Below, in pieces: positions 52,686 to 61,488 of a stretch of DNA of 64,000 bases (its first letter is position 1; each line of letters begins with the position of its first letter). The stretch is from the NCBI RefSeq assembly GCF_001269925.1, contig NZ_LHVO01000029.1, positions 1 through 64,000 of the forward strand, written 5' to 3'. Position numbers and translations under genes: made by a program. Source of the DNA: Pseudomonas sp. MIACH. GTDB lineage: Bacteria > Pseudomonadota > Gammaproteobacteria > Pseudomonadales > Pseudomonadaceae. Under the pieces are notes generated by a model, which worked only from the letters and a program-made list of their open reading frames with translations, was not told where the DNA came from and searched no databases.

Positions 52686-55187
52686 ATGACTGCCATGACA
52701 CGCTGCCTGGACCGTCCTGGATTCATGCCCCGGCTGTCCGCTCACCATCTGCTGCGCCCACGCCTGGCCGAGCCATTGCTGGCGGCCCAGGCCAGGGTCA
52801 AATTACTCTGCGCGCCCGGTGGCAGCGGCAAGAGCGCGTTGCTCGCCGAGTGTGCGTTGCAGGCGCCTGCCGGTTGCCAGGTGTACTGGTTGCCGCTCAA
52901 TGGCGCGGCCCTCAGCCCCCTCGACCTGTGCCTGCGGCTGGCGCAAAACCTGGGCCTGACGTTTACCGACGAAACCACCTTGTTGCTCGACCTCAGCCGC
53001 TGGCAGGCCTCGGCGTGGCTGTTCCTCGATGATTTTTGCCGCTCGCCGGCACCCGACACCGATGCCTTGCTCGACCGCCTGCTCACGGCCAGCAGCCCGG
53101 CCCTGACCTGGTGGCTGGGGGCGCGACGTCGTCCGGCCTGCAACTGGCCGCGGCTGCTGCTCGACGATGAGTTGCTTGAATGTGGCGCCGAACTGGCCTT
53201 CAACCCTGCGGAAATCCAGCAACTGCTCAGCCATGGGCCGGGGCATTCGGTCGACAGCGTGCTGCAGTTCAGCGCCGGCTGGTGTGCCGGCGTGCGCATC
53301 GCCTTGCTGGGCGATGGGCACCCCGACAAGACCTTGCTCGACTACTTGCAACACGAGCTGTTCAGCACACTGTCGCCGGAACTGGCGGAGGCCTGGCGCG
53401 TACTGGCTCATCTGCCGCGCTTCAACGCCGGCCTGTGCGAGCACTTGTTCGGCGCGGGGGAGGGGGCTCAGTACCTGAGGGATTTGCAGGTGCTCGGCGC
53501 TTTTATCCAACCGTGGGAAGACACCGACTGGCTGCAGGTTTTTCCGCCCCTGGCGCACCTGATGCAGGACGAACCCTGGCCGGCCAAACGCTCCTGGCAT
53601 CGACGCACCTGCCAATGGTTCTGCGCCGAACAGGACTGGCAGGCTGCCTTCGAACAGGCACTGCTGGCCGAAGAATATGAAATGGCGGTGAGCCTGTTGC
53701 AGCACTTCAGCTTCGAGGATCTGTTCCGACAGCAGAACGCCGTTTTGCTATTGCGCCTGCATGAGCAGCACGGCGATGAGTTGATGCTCGGCTCGGCGCA
53801 ACTGGTGGGGCTGGTGACGGCGGCGTTGCTGTTTGCCGGGCGCTTCGAACAGGCGGCCGCGTGCATCGATCAGCTTGCGCGGTTTGCCCCGCAACCGACG
53901 GCGGCGCAACAGCGGTATTTATTGGCGCGCTGGCAGGCGCAATGGGGCTGGTTGCTGCACCTGGGCGGCGATGCCGAAGGCGCACGCCTGCATTTTCTTG
54001 AGGCCCTGCACGCGTTGCCCGACAGCGCCTGGACCTCGCGGCTGATGTGCCTGTCTGGGCTGACCCAGCAAGCCTTGTTGCGCGGCGAACTGGACGTGGC
54101 CCAAGGCCTGAACCGCGAAGCGCTGTGTCTGGCGCGCGCCCAGGGTTCGTTGCTGCTGGAGGCCTTGCTTGAACTGGATCACGCGCAATTACTGGAACAG
54201 CGCGGCGCGCCGTATCGGGCCCAGAGTCTGCTGGAAAATGTGCAGGCCATATTGCTTGGACAGCGGCTCAAGGCCGGACCGCTGGTGGGGCGCATCGCCT
54301 TGCGGCGCGGGCATCTGGCGTTGCGCCAGGGTCAAGACAACGTGGCGGCTGAATGTTTCGAAACCGGGCTGAAGATGTGCCTGCACAGCCAGGACAAGCG
54401 CGTGCTCTACGGCTTTCTCGGCCTGGCCCTGCTGGCCGCCAACCGTGGCGATTACGCCCAGGCGTTTTTCCAACTGCGCGAAGCCGAGCGGCTGATGCAG
54501 CAACGCCAGGTCCCGGACACGGTGTACCGTGCGGTGCTGCTATTGGTCAGCGGGCATTTCTGGTTGCAGCAGGGGCGCGCCGAATTGACCGTGGAGGCAG
54601 TGCGTCGCGTGCTGCGCCATTTTCGTGGGCCCCAGGGCAAGCAGGCGCCGCCGGCGACCCTGGAACTGATCCCGCGTCTTGAATACCTGTTGGTGTTGGC
54701 GGAGGTGAAACTGGGCTGCGCCGAGCAACCCGTGGCGCGGCTCACTGCGCTGCTGGAAACCACCCACCAGCGCGGCATGCTCTGCCTGGAAACCGAACTG
54801 CATCTGGTACTGGGCGAAGTCGCCTGGCAGTTGGGTGATCCAGCGTTGGCGCGCCGCTCGCTGCAAGCCGGTCTGGAACTGGCCGGGCGTTGCCAGGTGC
54901 AACAGGCGATTCGCGAACTGCGCCTGCGCGCGCCGGGACTCCTGAGTGAGCTGGGCCTGGAGCCTCAGGCATCAACCCCCGGCACGGTGGAAAACCCCTT
55001 GAGCCAGCGCGAACTGGAAGTGCTGCAACTGATCGCCCTCGGCAGCTCCAACCTGGAGATCGCCGATCGCCTGTTTATCTCCCTGCACACCGTCAAGACC
55101 CACGCGCGGCGCATTCACAGCAAGCTCGGCGTAGAGCGGCGCACCCAGGCGGTGGCCAAGGCCAAGACCTTGGGTTTGATGGTTTAG
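52686..55187 (+). CDS. LuxR-family MalT-like (LAL) regulator
   Basis: This is an 833-residue signal-transduction ATPase. The N-terminal NTPase domain has the Walker A APGGSGKSAL near residue 45. A long helical TPR-like region (about 350-750) is probably the sensor. The C-terminal LuxR helix-turn-helix is LSQRELEVLQLIALGSSNLE followed by SLHTVKTHARRIHSKL. MalT-type proteins activate nearby genes on binding an inducer. The DUF1302-DUF1329 pair directly upstream on the same strand is the likely target. Inducer unknown. Confidence 0.9.
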   Translation: MTAMTRCLDRPGFMPRLSAHHLLRPRLAEPLLAAQARVKLLCAPGGSGKSALLAECALQAPAGCQVYWLPLNGAALSPLDLCLRLAQNLGLTFTDETTLLLDLSRWQASAWLFLDDFCRSPAPDTDALLDRLLTASSPALTWWLGARRRPACNWPRLLLDDELLECGAELAFNPAEIQQLLSHGPGHSVDSVLQFSAGWCAGVRIALLGDGHPDKTLLDYLQHELFSTLSPELAEAWRVLAHLPRFNAGLCEHLFGAGEGAQYLRDLQVLGAFIQPWEDTDWLQVFPPLAHLMQDEPWPAKRSWHRRTCQWFCAEQDWQAAFEQALLAEEYEMAVSLLQHFSFEDLFRQQNAVLLLRLHEQHGDELMLGSAQLVGLVTAALLFAGRFEQAAACIDQLARFAPQPTAAQQRYLLARWQAQWGWLLHLGGDAEGARLHFLEALHALPDSAWTSRLMCLSGLTQQALLRGELDVAQGLNREALCLARAQGSLLLEALLELDHAQLLEQRGAPYRAQSLLENVQAILLGQRLKAGPLVGRIALRRGHLALRQGQDNVAAECFETGLKMCLHSQDKRVLYGFLGLALLAANRGDYAQAFFQLREAERLMQQRQVPDTVYRAVLLLVSGHFWLQQGRAELTVEAVRRVLRHFRGPQGKQAPPATLELIPRLEYLLVLAEVKLGCAEQPVARLTALLETTHQRGMLCLETELHLVLGEVAWQLGDPALARRSLQAGLELAGRCQVQQAIRELRLRAPGLLSELGLEPQASTPGTVENPLSQRELEVLQLIALGSSNLEIADRLFISLHTVKTHARRIHSKLGVERRTQAVAKAKTLGLMV

Positions 55188-56056
55188 ATAAAGGCCTGAC
55201 GGTATTCGCCGGGCGTGGCGCCCATGGCCTGGCGGAAGCGATGGGTGAAGTGGCTGGCGCTGGAAAAACCGCACAGCAAGGCAATCTCACCCAACGGCAG
55301 GACGCCGCCACGCAGCAGGTTTTGCGCGCGGGTCAGCCGGCGCGCCAGCAGGTACTGATGGGGCGGCAGGCCGAAGCTCTGGCGAAACATCCGTGCGAAA
55401 TGGTATTCGGACAGCGCGCACAACCCAGCCAGTTGCCCAAGGCTGATGGGGTCTTCCAAGTGCTGGTCGATGTAGTCCACCAGTAACCGTCGTTGGTAGG
55501 CGGCCAGCCCGCCTTTTAAACGCAAGCCTTCGCGGGCGCCCACCTGGCTGAGCAGGGTGTGACTGAGCATTTCATGGGCGAGGCTGCTGGTGAGCAGGCG
55601 TTCGGCGGGCTCGTGCCAGTTGAGGGCGATCAACTGGTGGAAGCGTCGGGCCAGGCGCTCGTCTTCCAGGAAGGTACTTTCCCGCAGTTCCAGGGTGCGC
55701 GGTTCGCGGTCAAGCAGGGTGACGCAGCCCAGGGCAAATTGCTCTGGGCTGAAATACACATGGGCCAGGCGAATCTCACCGTTGATCACCCAGGCCGATT
55801 GGTGCTCGGCAGGCAGGATGCACAGCTTGTCGGGGCCGCCCTTGGTGCCCGGCTGGTCCCGCCGAAACGTGCCGGTGCCGCCGCCGACATAGCAGGACAA
55901 GGTGTGATGGCTGGGCGCCTGGTAGTCCTGGGAATCGTGGTGATTGCTCCACAAAGCCGCAGACAAACCGTCACCGAGCTCGGCGCAGGCTTCCAGGCGT
56001 GCGTTGGGCGAGCGGTTAAGGGCTTGGAAGACTTGCAGGGATTCCAGGTCTGACAT
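55184..56056 (-). CDS. AraC-family regulator
   Basis: This 290-residue regulator starts MSDLESLQVFQALN. An N-terminal cupin-like sensing domain (about 1-180) is followed by two helix-turn-helix motifs, ISLGQLAGLCALSEYHFARM and LGEIALLCGFSSASHFTHRF (residues about 205-285). It is divergent from a DMT-family exporter gene, its likely target. The 3' end overlaps the convergent LuxR-type gene by 4 bp. Inducer unknown. Confidence 0.88.
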   Translation of the reverse strand: MSDLESLQVFQALNRSPNARLEACAELGDGLSAALWSNHHDSQDYQAPSHHTLSCYVGGGTGTFRRDQPGTKGGPDKLCILPAEHQSAWVINGEIRLAHVYFSPEQFALGCVTLLDREPRTLELRESTFLEDERLARRFHQLIALNWHEPAERLLTSSLAHEMLSHTLLSQVGAREGLRLKGGLAAYQRRLLVDYIDQHLEDPISLGQLAGLCALSEYHFARMFRQSFGLPPHQYLLARRLTRAQNLLRGGVLPLGEIALLCGFSSASHFTHRFRQAMGATPGEYRQAFI

Positions 56057-56193
56057 GGGTGTGTTCTCCGACGCCTTGCATCCTACTCCGCGCGGTTGGC
56101 GCTGTGATCCCATCGCCCGACAAAAGCGCAAGAATGTGCAAGAGCCCTGCACGGGTTGAAGGCGACACTGTGGCTCAATCGATGGAGCCCGCT

Positions 56194-57105
56194 ATGAACC
56201 TTTCCCTGTACTTACTCACTGTGCTGATCTGGGGCACCACCTGGATCGCCCTCAAATGGCAACTGGGCGTGGTGGCGATTCCGGTGTCCATCGTCTACCG
56301 CTTCGGCTTGGCGGCGCTGGTGTTGTTTGCGTTGTTACTGGTCAGTCGCAAGTTGCAGGTGATGAACCGGCGCGGGCACCTCATCTGCCTGGCCCAGGGG
56401 CTGTGTCTGTTTTGCGTCAACTTCATGTGCTTTCTCACCGCCAGCCAGTGGATCCCCAGCGGCCTGGTGGCGGTGGTGTTTTCCACGGCCACGCTGTGGA
56501 ACGCGCTGAACGCCCGAGTGTTTTTCGGCCAGCGGGTGGCGCGCAATGTGTTGATGGGCGGTGGCCTGGGCTTGGCCGGCTTAGGCTTGCTGTTCTGGCC
56601 GGAGCTGGTGGGGCATACCGCCAGCCCGCAGACCTTGCTGGGTTTGGGGTTGGCGTTGCTGGGAACGATGTGTTTCTCGGCGGGCAATATGTTGTCGAGT
56701 CTGCAGCAGAAGGCCGGTCTGAGGCCGCTGACCACGAATGCCTGGGGCATGTTGTACGGATCCTTGATGCTGGCGACCTACTGTCTGGTGCGCGGGATTC
56801 CGTTTGAGATGGACTGGAGCGCACGTTACATCGGTGCACTGTGGTACCTGGTGATTCCGGGGTCGGTGATTGGGTTTACCGCTTACCTGACGTTGGTAGG
56901 GCGCATGGGGCCGGAGCGTGCGGCGTATTGCACGGTGCTGTTCCCGGTGGTCGCGCTGAATGTGTCGGCGTTTGCCGAAGGTTACCAGTGGACCGCACCG
57001 GCGCTGGCGGGGTTGGTGCTGGTGATGCTGGGGAATGTGTTGGTGTTTCGTAAGCCCAAGGTGGCTCAGCCGGTGAATCCGATCCTTCAGACAAAGCAGG
57101 TCTAG
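56194..57105 (+). CDS. DMT-family (EamA) transporter
   Basis: This 303-residue inner-membrane protein has ten predicted helices and two EamA repeats (TVLIWGTTWIALKWQLGVV at the start; GFTAYLTLVGRMGPERAAY in the second). Such transporters usually export amino acids or metabolites. ATG 56194 has GGAG about 8 bases before it; ATG 56182 is possible. It is divergent from the AraC-type gene with 137 bp between, so it is probably controlled by it. Substrate unknown. Confidence 0.85.
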   Translation: MNLSLYLLTVLIWGTTWIALKWQLGVVAIPVSIVYRFGLAALVLFALLLVSRKLQVMNRRGHLICLAQGLCLFCVNFMCFLTASQWIPSGLVAVVFSTATLWNALNARVFFGQRVARNVLMGGGLGLAGLGLLFWPELVGHTASPQTLLGLGLALLGTMCFSAGNMLSSLQQKAGLRPLTTNAWGMLYGSLMLATYCLVRGIPFEMDWSARYIGALWYLVIPGSVIGFTAYLTLVGRMGPERAAYCTVLFPVVALNVSAFAEGYQWTAPALAGLVLVMLGNVLVFRKPKVAQPVNPILQTKQV

Positions 57106-57106
57106 C

Positions 57107-57132
57107 GTGGGAGGGGGCAAGCTCCCTCCCAC
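57107..57132. repeat. GTGGGAGGG repeat hairpin after the DMT transporter gene
   Basis: GTGGGAGGGGGC and the inverted GCTCCCTCCCAC begin 2 bases after the stop codon. Same repeat family as at 52549 and 60051. Confidence 0.85.
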
Positions 57133-57170
57133 ATTTCCTGCATTTCTTACATTTGACCGAGTTGCCTGGT

Positions 57171-58712
57171 TTATTTGAGCCCTAAACGCTTGGCCATCCG
57201 GCCTAGGTTGGCGCGGTCCAGGCCCAGTTCGCGGGCGGCGCTGGCCCAGTTGTGCTGGTGGCGTTCCAGGCAGGCGTTGATGACTTGGCGCTGGTAGTGC
57301 TCGGTGGCCTGGCGCAGGTCGCCGGTGACGGGCGTTATCTGTGCGTGTTCTTCGATCATCGGCGCGCTGACATCAGGTAAATCCAGATCCTGGGCGCTCA
57401 AGCTCAGAATTTTCGGGCGTTCGCGACAGTTACCCAGTGCCTTCAACGCGCTGCGCCCGATCAAATGCTCCAGCTCCCGCACATTGCCCGGCCAGTTATA
57501 GGCCAGCAGCGCCGCCTGGGCATCGCCGGTCAGGCGCAGGCTGCCCAAGCCCATGCGTGAGCGGTTCTGCTCCAGGAAGAAACCGGCCAGCAGCAACACA
57601 TCACGCCCGCGCTCGCGCAGGGCCGGCACTTGCAGCGGGTACACGCTCAGCCGGTGATAGAAGTCGGCGCGGTAGCGGCCGTTGCGCACCTCATCGGCGA
57701 GGTCGCGGTTGGTGGCGGCGATCAGGCGCACATCCACCTGGTGTTCCTTGTCTGAACCCAGGCGCTGCAACTGGCCGCTTTGCAGCACCCGCAGCAGCTT
57801 GGCCTGCACGCTCAGGGACAGCTCGCCCACTTCGTCCAGGAACAACGTGCCGCCATTCGCCAGCTCGAACTTGCCGCGCCGCTCATTCAGCGCGCCCGTA
57901 AAGGCGCCGCGCACATGGCCGAACAACTCGCTTTCCACCAGGGTTTCCGGCAGGGCGGCGCAGTTGAGGCTGATCAGCGGTTTGTCCGCCCGCGACGACG
58001 CCGCGTGAATAGCCTGGGCCACCAGCTCCTTGCCGACCCCGGTTTCGCCGGTGATCAGCACCGTGAGGTCGCTGCCACCCACCAGCTTGATTTCCTCCAC
58101 CAGGCGCTTGTGGGTTTTGCTCTGGCCGATCATTTCCTTGTGCTGCTGGCCGCTGGCCTGGCGGTAGATCTCGGCGCGCTGGTGTTCGTCTTCGGCGCGC
58201 AATGCCAGGCGTTCGATGCGTTCGGCGACGTTGACGGTGGCGGCGGCGAGGCTGGCGAAGGCTTGCAGGGCGTCCAGCTCCACCCGTTCGAAGCGCTCGG
58301 TGTCCAGCGCGTCCAGGGTCAACAGGCCCCAGGGCTGGTCGTCGATAAACAGCGGGCAGCCCATGCAGTCGTGCACTTGCAGATGACCGTGCAAGCCATC
58401 GACCAGGCCGTCGTAGGGATCGGGCAATTCGCTGTCACTGTCAAAGCGTGTGGGCCCGGGACTGCTGAGCAGCACGGCGAAGCGCGGGTGTTCGCTGACC
58501 TTGAAGCGGCGGCCCAGGGTGTCTGCACTCAGGCCATCCACCGCCAGTGGTACCAGCGATTCGCCGTCCAGGCGCAACAGTGCGGCCGCATCACACGGCA
58601 ACAGGGCGTGCATGGCGTGCAGCAGGCGCCGATAGCGTTCGCCTTCGGGCAGTTCCCGTGACAGGTCGGCGACCAGCGGCAGCAGGGTGGTGAGCAGCGT
58701 GTGTGCAGTCAT
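57171..58712 (-). CDS. norR: Nitric-oxide-responsive sigma-54 activator
   Basis: This is a 513-residue activator with an N-terminal GAF domain (about 1-170) that senses NO through a mononuclear iron. A central AAA+ domain has Walker A GETGVGKE, the sigma-54 contact GAFTGA and Walker B GTLFLDEVGEL. A C-terminal Fis-type helix-turn-helix (ASAARELGLDRANLGRMAKR) completes it. Called FhpR in P. aeruginosa when next to the flavohaemoglobin gene. It is divergent from hmp, with three GT-N7-AC boxes between, one overlapping the norR start. Confidence 0.95.
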   Translation of the reverse strand: MTAHTLLTTLLPLVADLSRELPEGERYRRLLHAMHALLPCDAAALLRLDGESLVPLAVDGLSADTLGRRFKVSEHPRFAVLLSSPGPTRFDSDSELPDPYDGLVDGLHGHLQVHDCMGCPLFIDDQPWGLLTLDALDTERFERVELDALQAFASLAAATVNVAERIERLALRAEDEHQRAEIYRQASGQQHKEMIGQSKTHKRLVEEIKLVGGSDLTVLITGETGVGKELVAQAIHAASSRADKPLISLNCAALPETLVESELFGHVRGAFTGALNERRGKFELANGGTLFLDEVGELSLSVQAKLLRVLQSGQLQRLGSDKEHQVDVRLIAATNRDLADEVRNGRYRADFYHRLSVYPLQVPALRERGRDVLLLAGFFLEQNRSRMGLGSLRLTGDAQAALLAYNWPGNVRELEHLIGRSALKALGNCRERPKILSLSAQDLDLPDVSAPMIEEHAQITPVTGDLRQATEHYQRQVINACLERHQHNWASAARELGLDRANLGRMAKRLGLK

Positions 58713-58763
58713 AATGACTCCTTGTAGTCCTTATGACTATAGAGTGTAGGAGGTCATACTGAC
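58708..58763. promoter_or_regulatory. Three NorR boxes
   Basis: GTCATAATGAC (58708-58718), GTCCTTATGAC (58727-58737) and GTCATACTGAC (58753-58763) each fit GT-N7-AC, two with the full GTCA...TGAC form. They stand 19 and 26 bp apart. NorR acts from three such enhancer sites in E. coli. The first box covers the norR start codon, implying self-repression. Confidence 0.85.
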
Positions 58764-58804
58764 TACATATTATTCAAGCCATTGAATTAAAAGGATTTAT
58801 TAGT

Positions 58805-58819
58805 TGGCATGAATACTGA
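58805..58819 (+). promoter_or_regulatory. Sigma-54-like promoter of hmp
   Basis: TGGCATGAATACTGA matches TGGCAcg-N4-ttGC, with the GG element and the -12 G in correct spacing but A instead of the final C. It lies 40 bp before hmp and 42 bp after the last NorR box. Confidence 0.6.
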
Positions 58820-58859
58820 GTAGCTAAGGGTAATCAGTAAAGAAGCCCAGGAGGCTCCC

Positions 58860-60041
58860 ATGCTTAGTGCCCAAGACCGTGCCATCGTCAAATCCACCGT
58901 GCCCCTGCTGGAAAGCGGCGGTGAAGCGCTGATCACCCATTTCTACCGCATGATGCTCTCCGAGTACCCTGAGGTCCGCCCGCTGTTCAACCAGGCCCAC
59001 CAGGCCAGCGGTGACCAGCCCCGTGCCCTGGCTAATGGCGTATTGATGTACGCGCGGCATATCGACCAGCTCGACCAACTGGGCGACTTGGTGGCGAAGA
59101 TCATCAACAAGCACGTGGCCCTGCAGATCCTGCCGGAGCATTACCCGATTGTGGGCGCTTGCCTGCTGCGGGCGATTTCCGAGGTGCTGGGCAGCGAGAT
59201 CGCCACCCCTGAGGTGATGAATGCCTGGGGCGCCGCGTACGGCCAACTGGCGGATATCCTGATTGGGGCCGAGGCGGCCATCTACGCAGAGAAAGCCCAG
59301 GCCCCGGGCGGCTGGCGCGGTGCGCGGGCGTTTACCGTGGTCAAGCGTGTGGAGGAGAGCGCCGAGATCACCTCTTTCTATTTCGCGCCGGTGGACAACG
59401 GGGCGATCCTCGCTGCCGCGCCGGGCCAGTACATCGGCATGAGGCTGGTACTCGACGGTGAGGAAGTGCGCCGCAACTATTCACTGTCGGCGTTGAGTGA
59501 TGCGGGTGAGTACCGCATCAGCGTCAAGCGCGAAGCCGGTGGGCGGGTCTCCAACTACCTGCATGACCAGTTGCAGGTCGGGGCGACGATTGACCTGTTT
59601 CCGCCGTCGGGCGAGTTCACCCTGGCGGCCAGCGATAAGCCGCTGGTGCTGATCAGCGGCGGGGTAGGGATCACCCCGACCTTGCCGATGCTGGAAGCGG
59701 CCCTGGCCACCGAGCGTCCGGTGCACTTTATCCACTGCGCGCGTAATGGCGGGGTGCATGCGTTCCGCGATTGGGTGGATGCACTGGCGGCCAAGCACCC
59801 GCAGCTCAAGCGCTTCTATTGCTATGCCGAGGACGACGGCGTGAGCCCGGCGGCGGATAAAGTCGGCCTGCTGAGCCAGGAGCAATTGGCGGCGTGGTTG
59901 CCGCAGCAGCGTGACCTCGACGCGTACTTCCTCGGCCCCAAAGGTTTCATGGCGGCGATCAAGCGCCACCTCAAGGCATTGGGCGTACCCGAGAAACAAA
60001 GCCGCTACGAGTTCTTCGGCCCGGCTGCCGCGTTGGAATAA
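58860..60041 (+). CDS. hmp: Flavohaemoglobin (nitric oxide dioxygenase)
   Basis: This 393-residue enzyme oxidises NO to nitrate with O2 and NAD(P)H. The globin domain (1-140) has the proximal histidine in KIINKHVALQILPEHYPIVG. The FAD domain has RNYSLSAL near residue 205, and the NAD domain has SGGVGITPTLPML. GGAGG precedes the ATG. Control is by NorR and sigma-54 from the divergent region. Also named fhp in P. aeruginosa. A repeat hairpin follows the stop. Confidence 0.97.
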   Translation: MLSAQDRAIVKSTVPLLESGGEALITHFYRMMLSEYPEVRPLFNQAHQASGDQPRALANGVLMYARHIDQLDQLGDLVAKIINKHVALQILPEHYPIVGACLLRAISEVLGSEIATPEVMNAWGAAYGQLADILIGAEAAIYAEKAQAPGGWRGARAFTVVKRVEESAEITSFYFAPVDNGAILAAAPGQYIGMRLVLDGEEVRRNYSLSALSDAGEYRISVKREAGGRVSNYLHDQLQVGATIDLFPPSGEFTLAASDKPLVLISGGVGITPTLPMLEAALATERPVHFIHCARNGGVHAFRDWVDALAAKHPQLKRFYCYAEDDGVSPAADKVGLLSQEQLAAWLPQQRDLDAYFLGPKGFMAAIKRHLKALGVPEKQSRYEFFGPAAALE

Positions 60042-60050
60042 CACGGTCAA

Positions 60051-60084
60051 AAATGTGGGAGGGGGTTTGCCCCCTCCCACATTT
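60051..60084. repeat. GTGGGAGGG repeat hairpin after hmp
   Basis: AAATGTGGGAGGGGG and CCCCCTCCCACATTT form a perfect 15-bp stem with a TTTG loop, starting 9 bp after the hmp stop. It is the most symmetric copy in the window. Confidence 0.88.
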
Positions 60085-60191
60085 GGATCTCTGTTCCTCC
60101 CGATTAATCCCCTGTTAACCCCTCTCTGTTTAAACCACTCTCTGTGTGTAAACTTGCGGCCATTGGCACAACCAAACAAAGGGATACGGGG

Positions 60192-60698
60192 ATGAGTGAC
60201 GAATTGCGTTTAGGCAGGGAGCGGCGCTTTCTGGTGTTGCTGGGCATCATCTGCCTGGCGCTGATCGGTGGTGCGTTGTACATGCAGGTGGTGTTGGGCG
60301 AGGCGCCTTGCCCGTTGTGCATCCTGCAACGCTACGCCTTGCTGTTGATTGCGATCTTCGCGTTCATCGGTGCGGCGATGCGTACCAAGGGCGCCATCAC
60401 GCTGTTCGAAGGCCTGGTGGTACTCAGCGCCCTTGGCGGGGTGGCTGCGGCCGGTCACCATGTGTACACCCAGTTCTTCCCACAGGTGAGCTGCGGCGTC
60501 GATGTGCTGCAACCCATCGTCGACGACCTGCCCCTGGCCAAGGTCTTCCCGCTGGGCTTCCAGGTCGATGGCTTCTGCAGCACGCCGTACCCGCCGGTGC
60601 TCGGCCTGTCGCTGGCGCAATGGGCGCTGGTGGCGTTCGTGTTGACGGTCATCCTGGTGCCCCTGGGCATCTACCGTAATCGCCAGCGCAAGGCCTGA
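60192..60698 (+). CDS. dsbB: Disulfide-bond formation protein B
   Basis: This 168-residue inner-membrane protein reoxidises DsbA and passes electrons to ubiquinone. It has four membrane helices. The first redox pair is CPLC in GEAPCPLCILQRYALLL near residue 40, and the second pair is the cysteines of QVSCGVD and DGFCSTPY. ATG 60192 follows ACGGGG; the longer frame is not needed. A terminator follows 11 bp after the stop. Confidence 0.94.
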   Translation: MSDELRLGRERRFLVLLGIICLALIGGALYMQVVLGEAPCPLCILQRYALLLIAIFAFIGAAMRTKGAITLFEGLVVLSALGGVAAAGHHVYTQFFPQVSCGVDVLQPIVDDLPLAKVFPLGFQVDGFCSTPYPPVLGLSLAQWALVAFVLTVILVPLGIYRNRQRKA

Positions 60699-60708
60699 AC
60701 CCTTCGGC

Positions 60709-60749
60709 AAAACGCCCCGGTCTTTCTTCAAGGGAGGCCGGGGCGTTTT
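60709..60749. terminator. Terminator after dsbB
   Basis: AAAACGCCCCGG (60709-60720) and CCGGGGCGTTTT (60738-60749) form a perfect 12-bp stem with a 17-base loop. Confidence 0.85.
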
Positions 60750-61488
60750 GCATGTAGGGTTTTGTGAACGGAGCGTGACGCCGGACAATTTTGGGTGCGC
60801 GCAGTGTGCGACATGTTGTCACACGGACGCCGCCGCAGGACGTTTCTGAGCGGCCAAACCCGCGCTTAAATTTGCAAAAAACCTCCAAGATGTGCTGTCA
60901 GTTCGTGGTTTGGGCGACGCCACGCACCTCACGCCGTACAAGCCTTTGAGTGATGTCCCAATGCCTTGTTTTCTGGGGGGTTGGTTAGGTTTTGCATGCC
61001 CTTACAGGGCGTAAGGGCTGTGGCGGTTTGTCCTATAACACGGCAATTTTTGTGGTTTTTGTTGAGAATCCAACGCGATAAGATCGCGAACCATTGCAAT
61101 ATTGGTGAAGGATTATTGCTGTAATCGATAAAAATTATTTCTTTATAAGACATGGTTTATACATCGCTAGCTAACTACAATCGCCCGCACTGAATGTCCG
61201 GTGCTGTTCAATATTTGAGCACTGGAGCGGTCGAGGGGCAGATGGATGGCTCTGTGCGACCCCAAGGTTCCGGCAGCCTTTCAACTATCCGCACCAAATG
61301 GAATTGGTCTGTAACAAGGCCTTTAACCACGAAATCGAATAAGAACTCACCGCAGGTCCGTGAAACGCTCCGTATGGCGTGCCGGGCAGGCTCTTATTCA
61401 ATCGAAGAGAAATGCCAACCCTTGGCAGGGTGAAGTGTTGGCGATCAAAACCCAACTGCATTGCGCAAGCTGCTTTAGAGGTCGTGAG
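60750..61488. other. 739-bp region upstream of cyoA
   Basis: No gene with a ribosome-binding site can be supported on either strand. The middle (about 61030-61170) is AT-rich and likely holds the cyo promoter. GCCCTTAC (60998-61005) and GTAAGGGC (61011-61018) form an 8-bp inverted repeat with a 5-base centre. The rest may be a long cyo leader, since cyo operons are under oxygen, redox and carbon control. Confidence 0.5.

Noticed and set aside
60952..60967. TTGAGTGATGTCCCAA as an ANR/FNR box near cyo
   Set aside because: The arms TTGAG and CCCAA are imperfect and the length is 16 instead of 14 bases.
60929..61153. 74-codon AT-rich minus-strand frame upstream of cyoA
   Set aside because: No ribosome-binding site and no terminator; AT-rich promoter DNA explains the open frame.
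61194..61433. 79-codon plus-strand frame upstream of cyoA
   Set aside because: No ribosome-binding site; the true cyoA start lies downstream in another frame.
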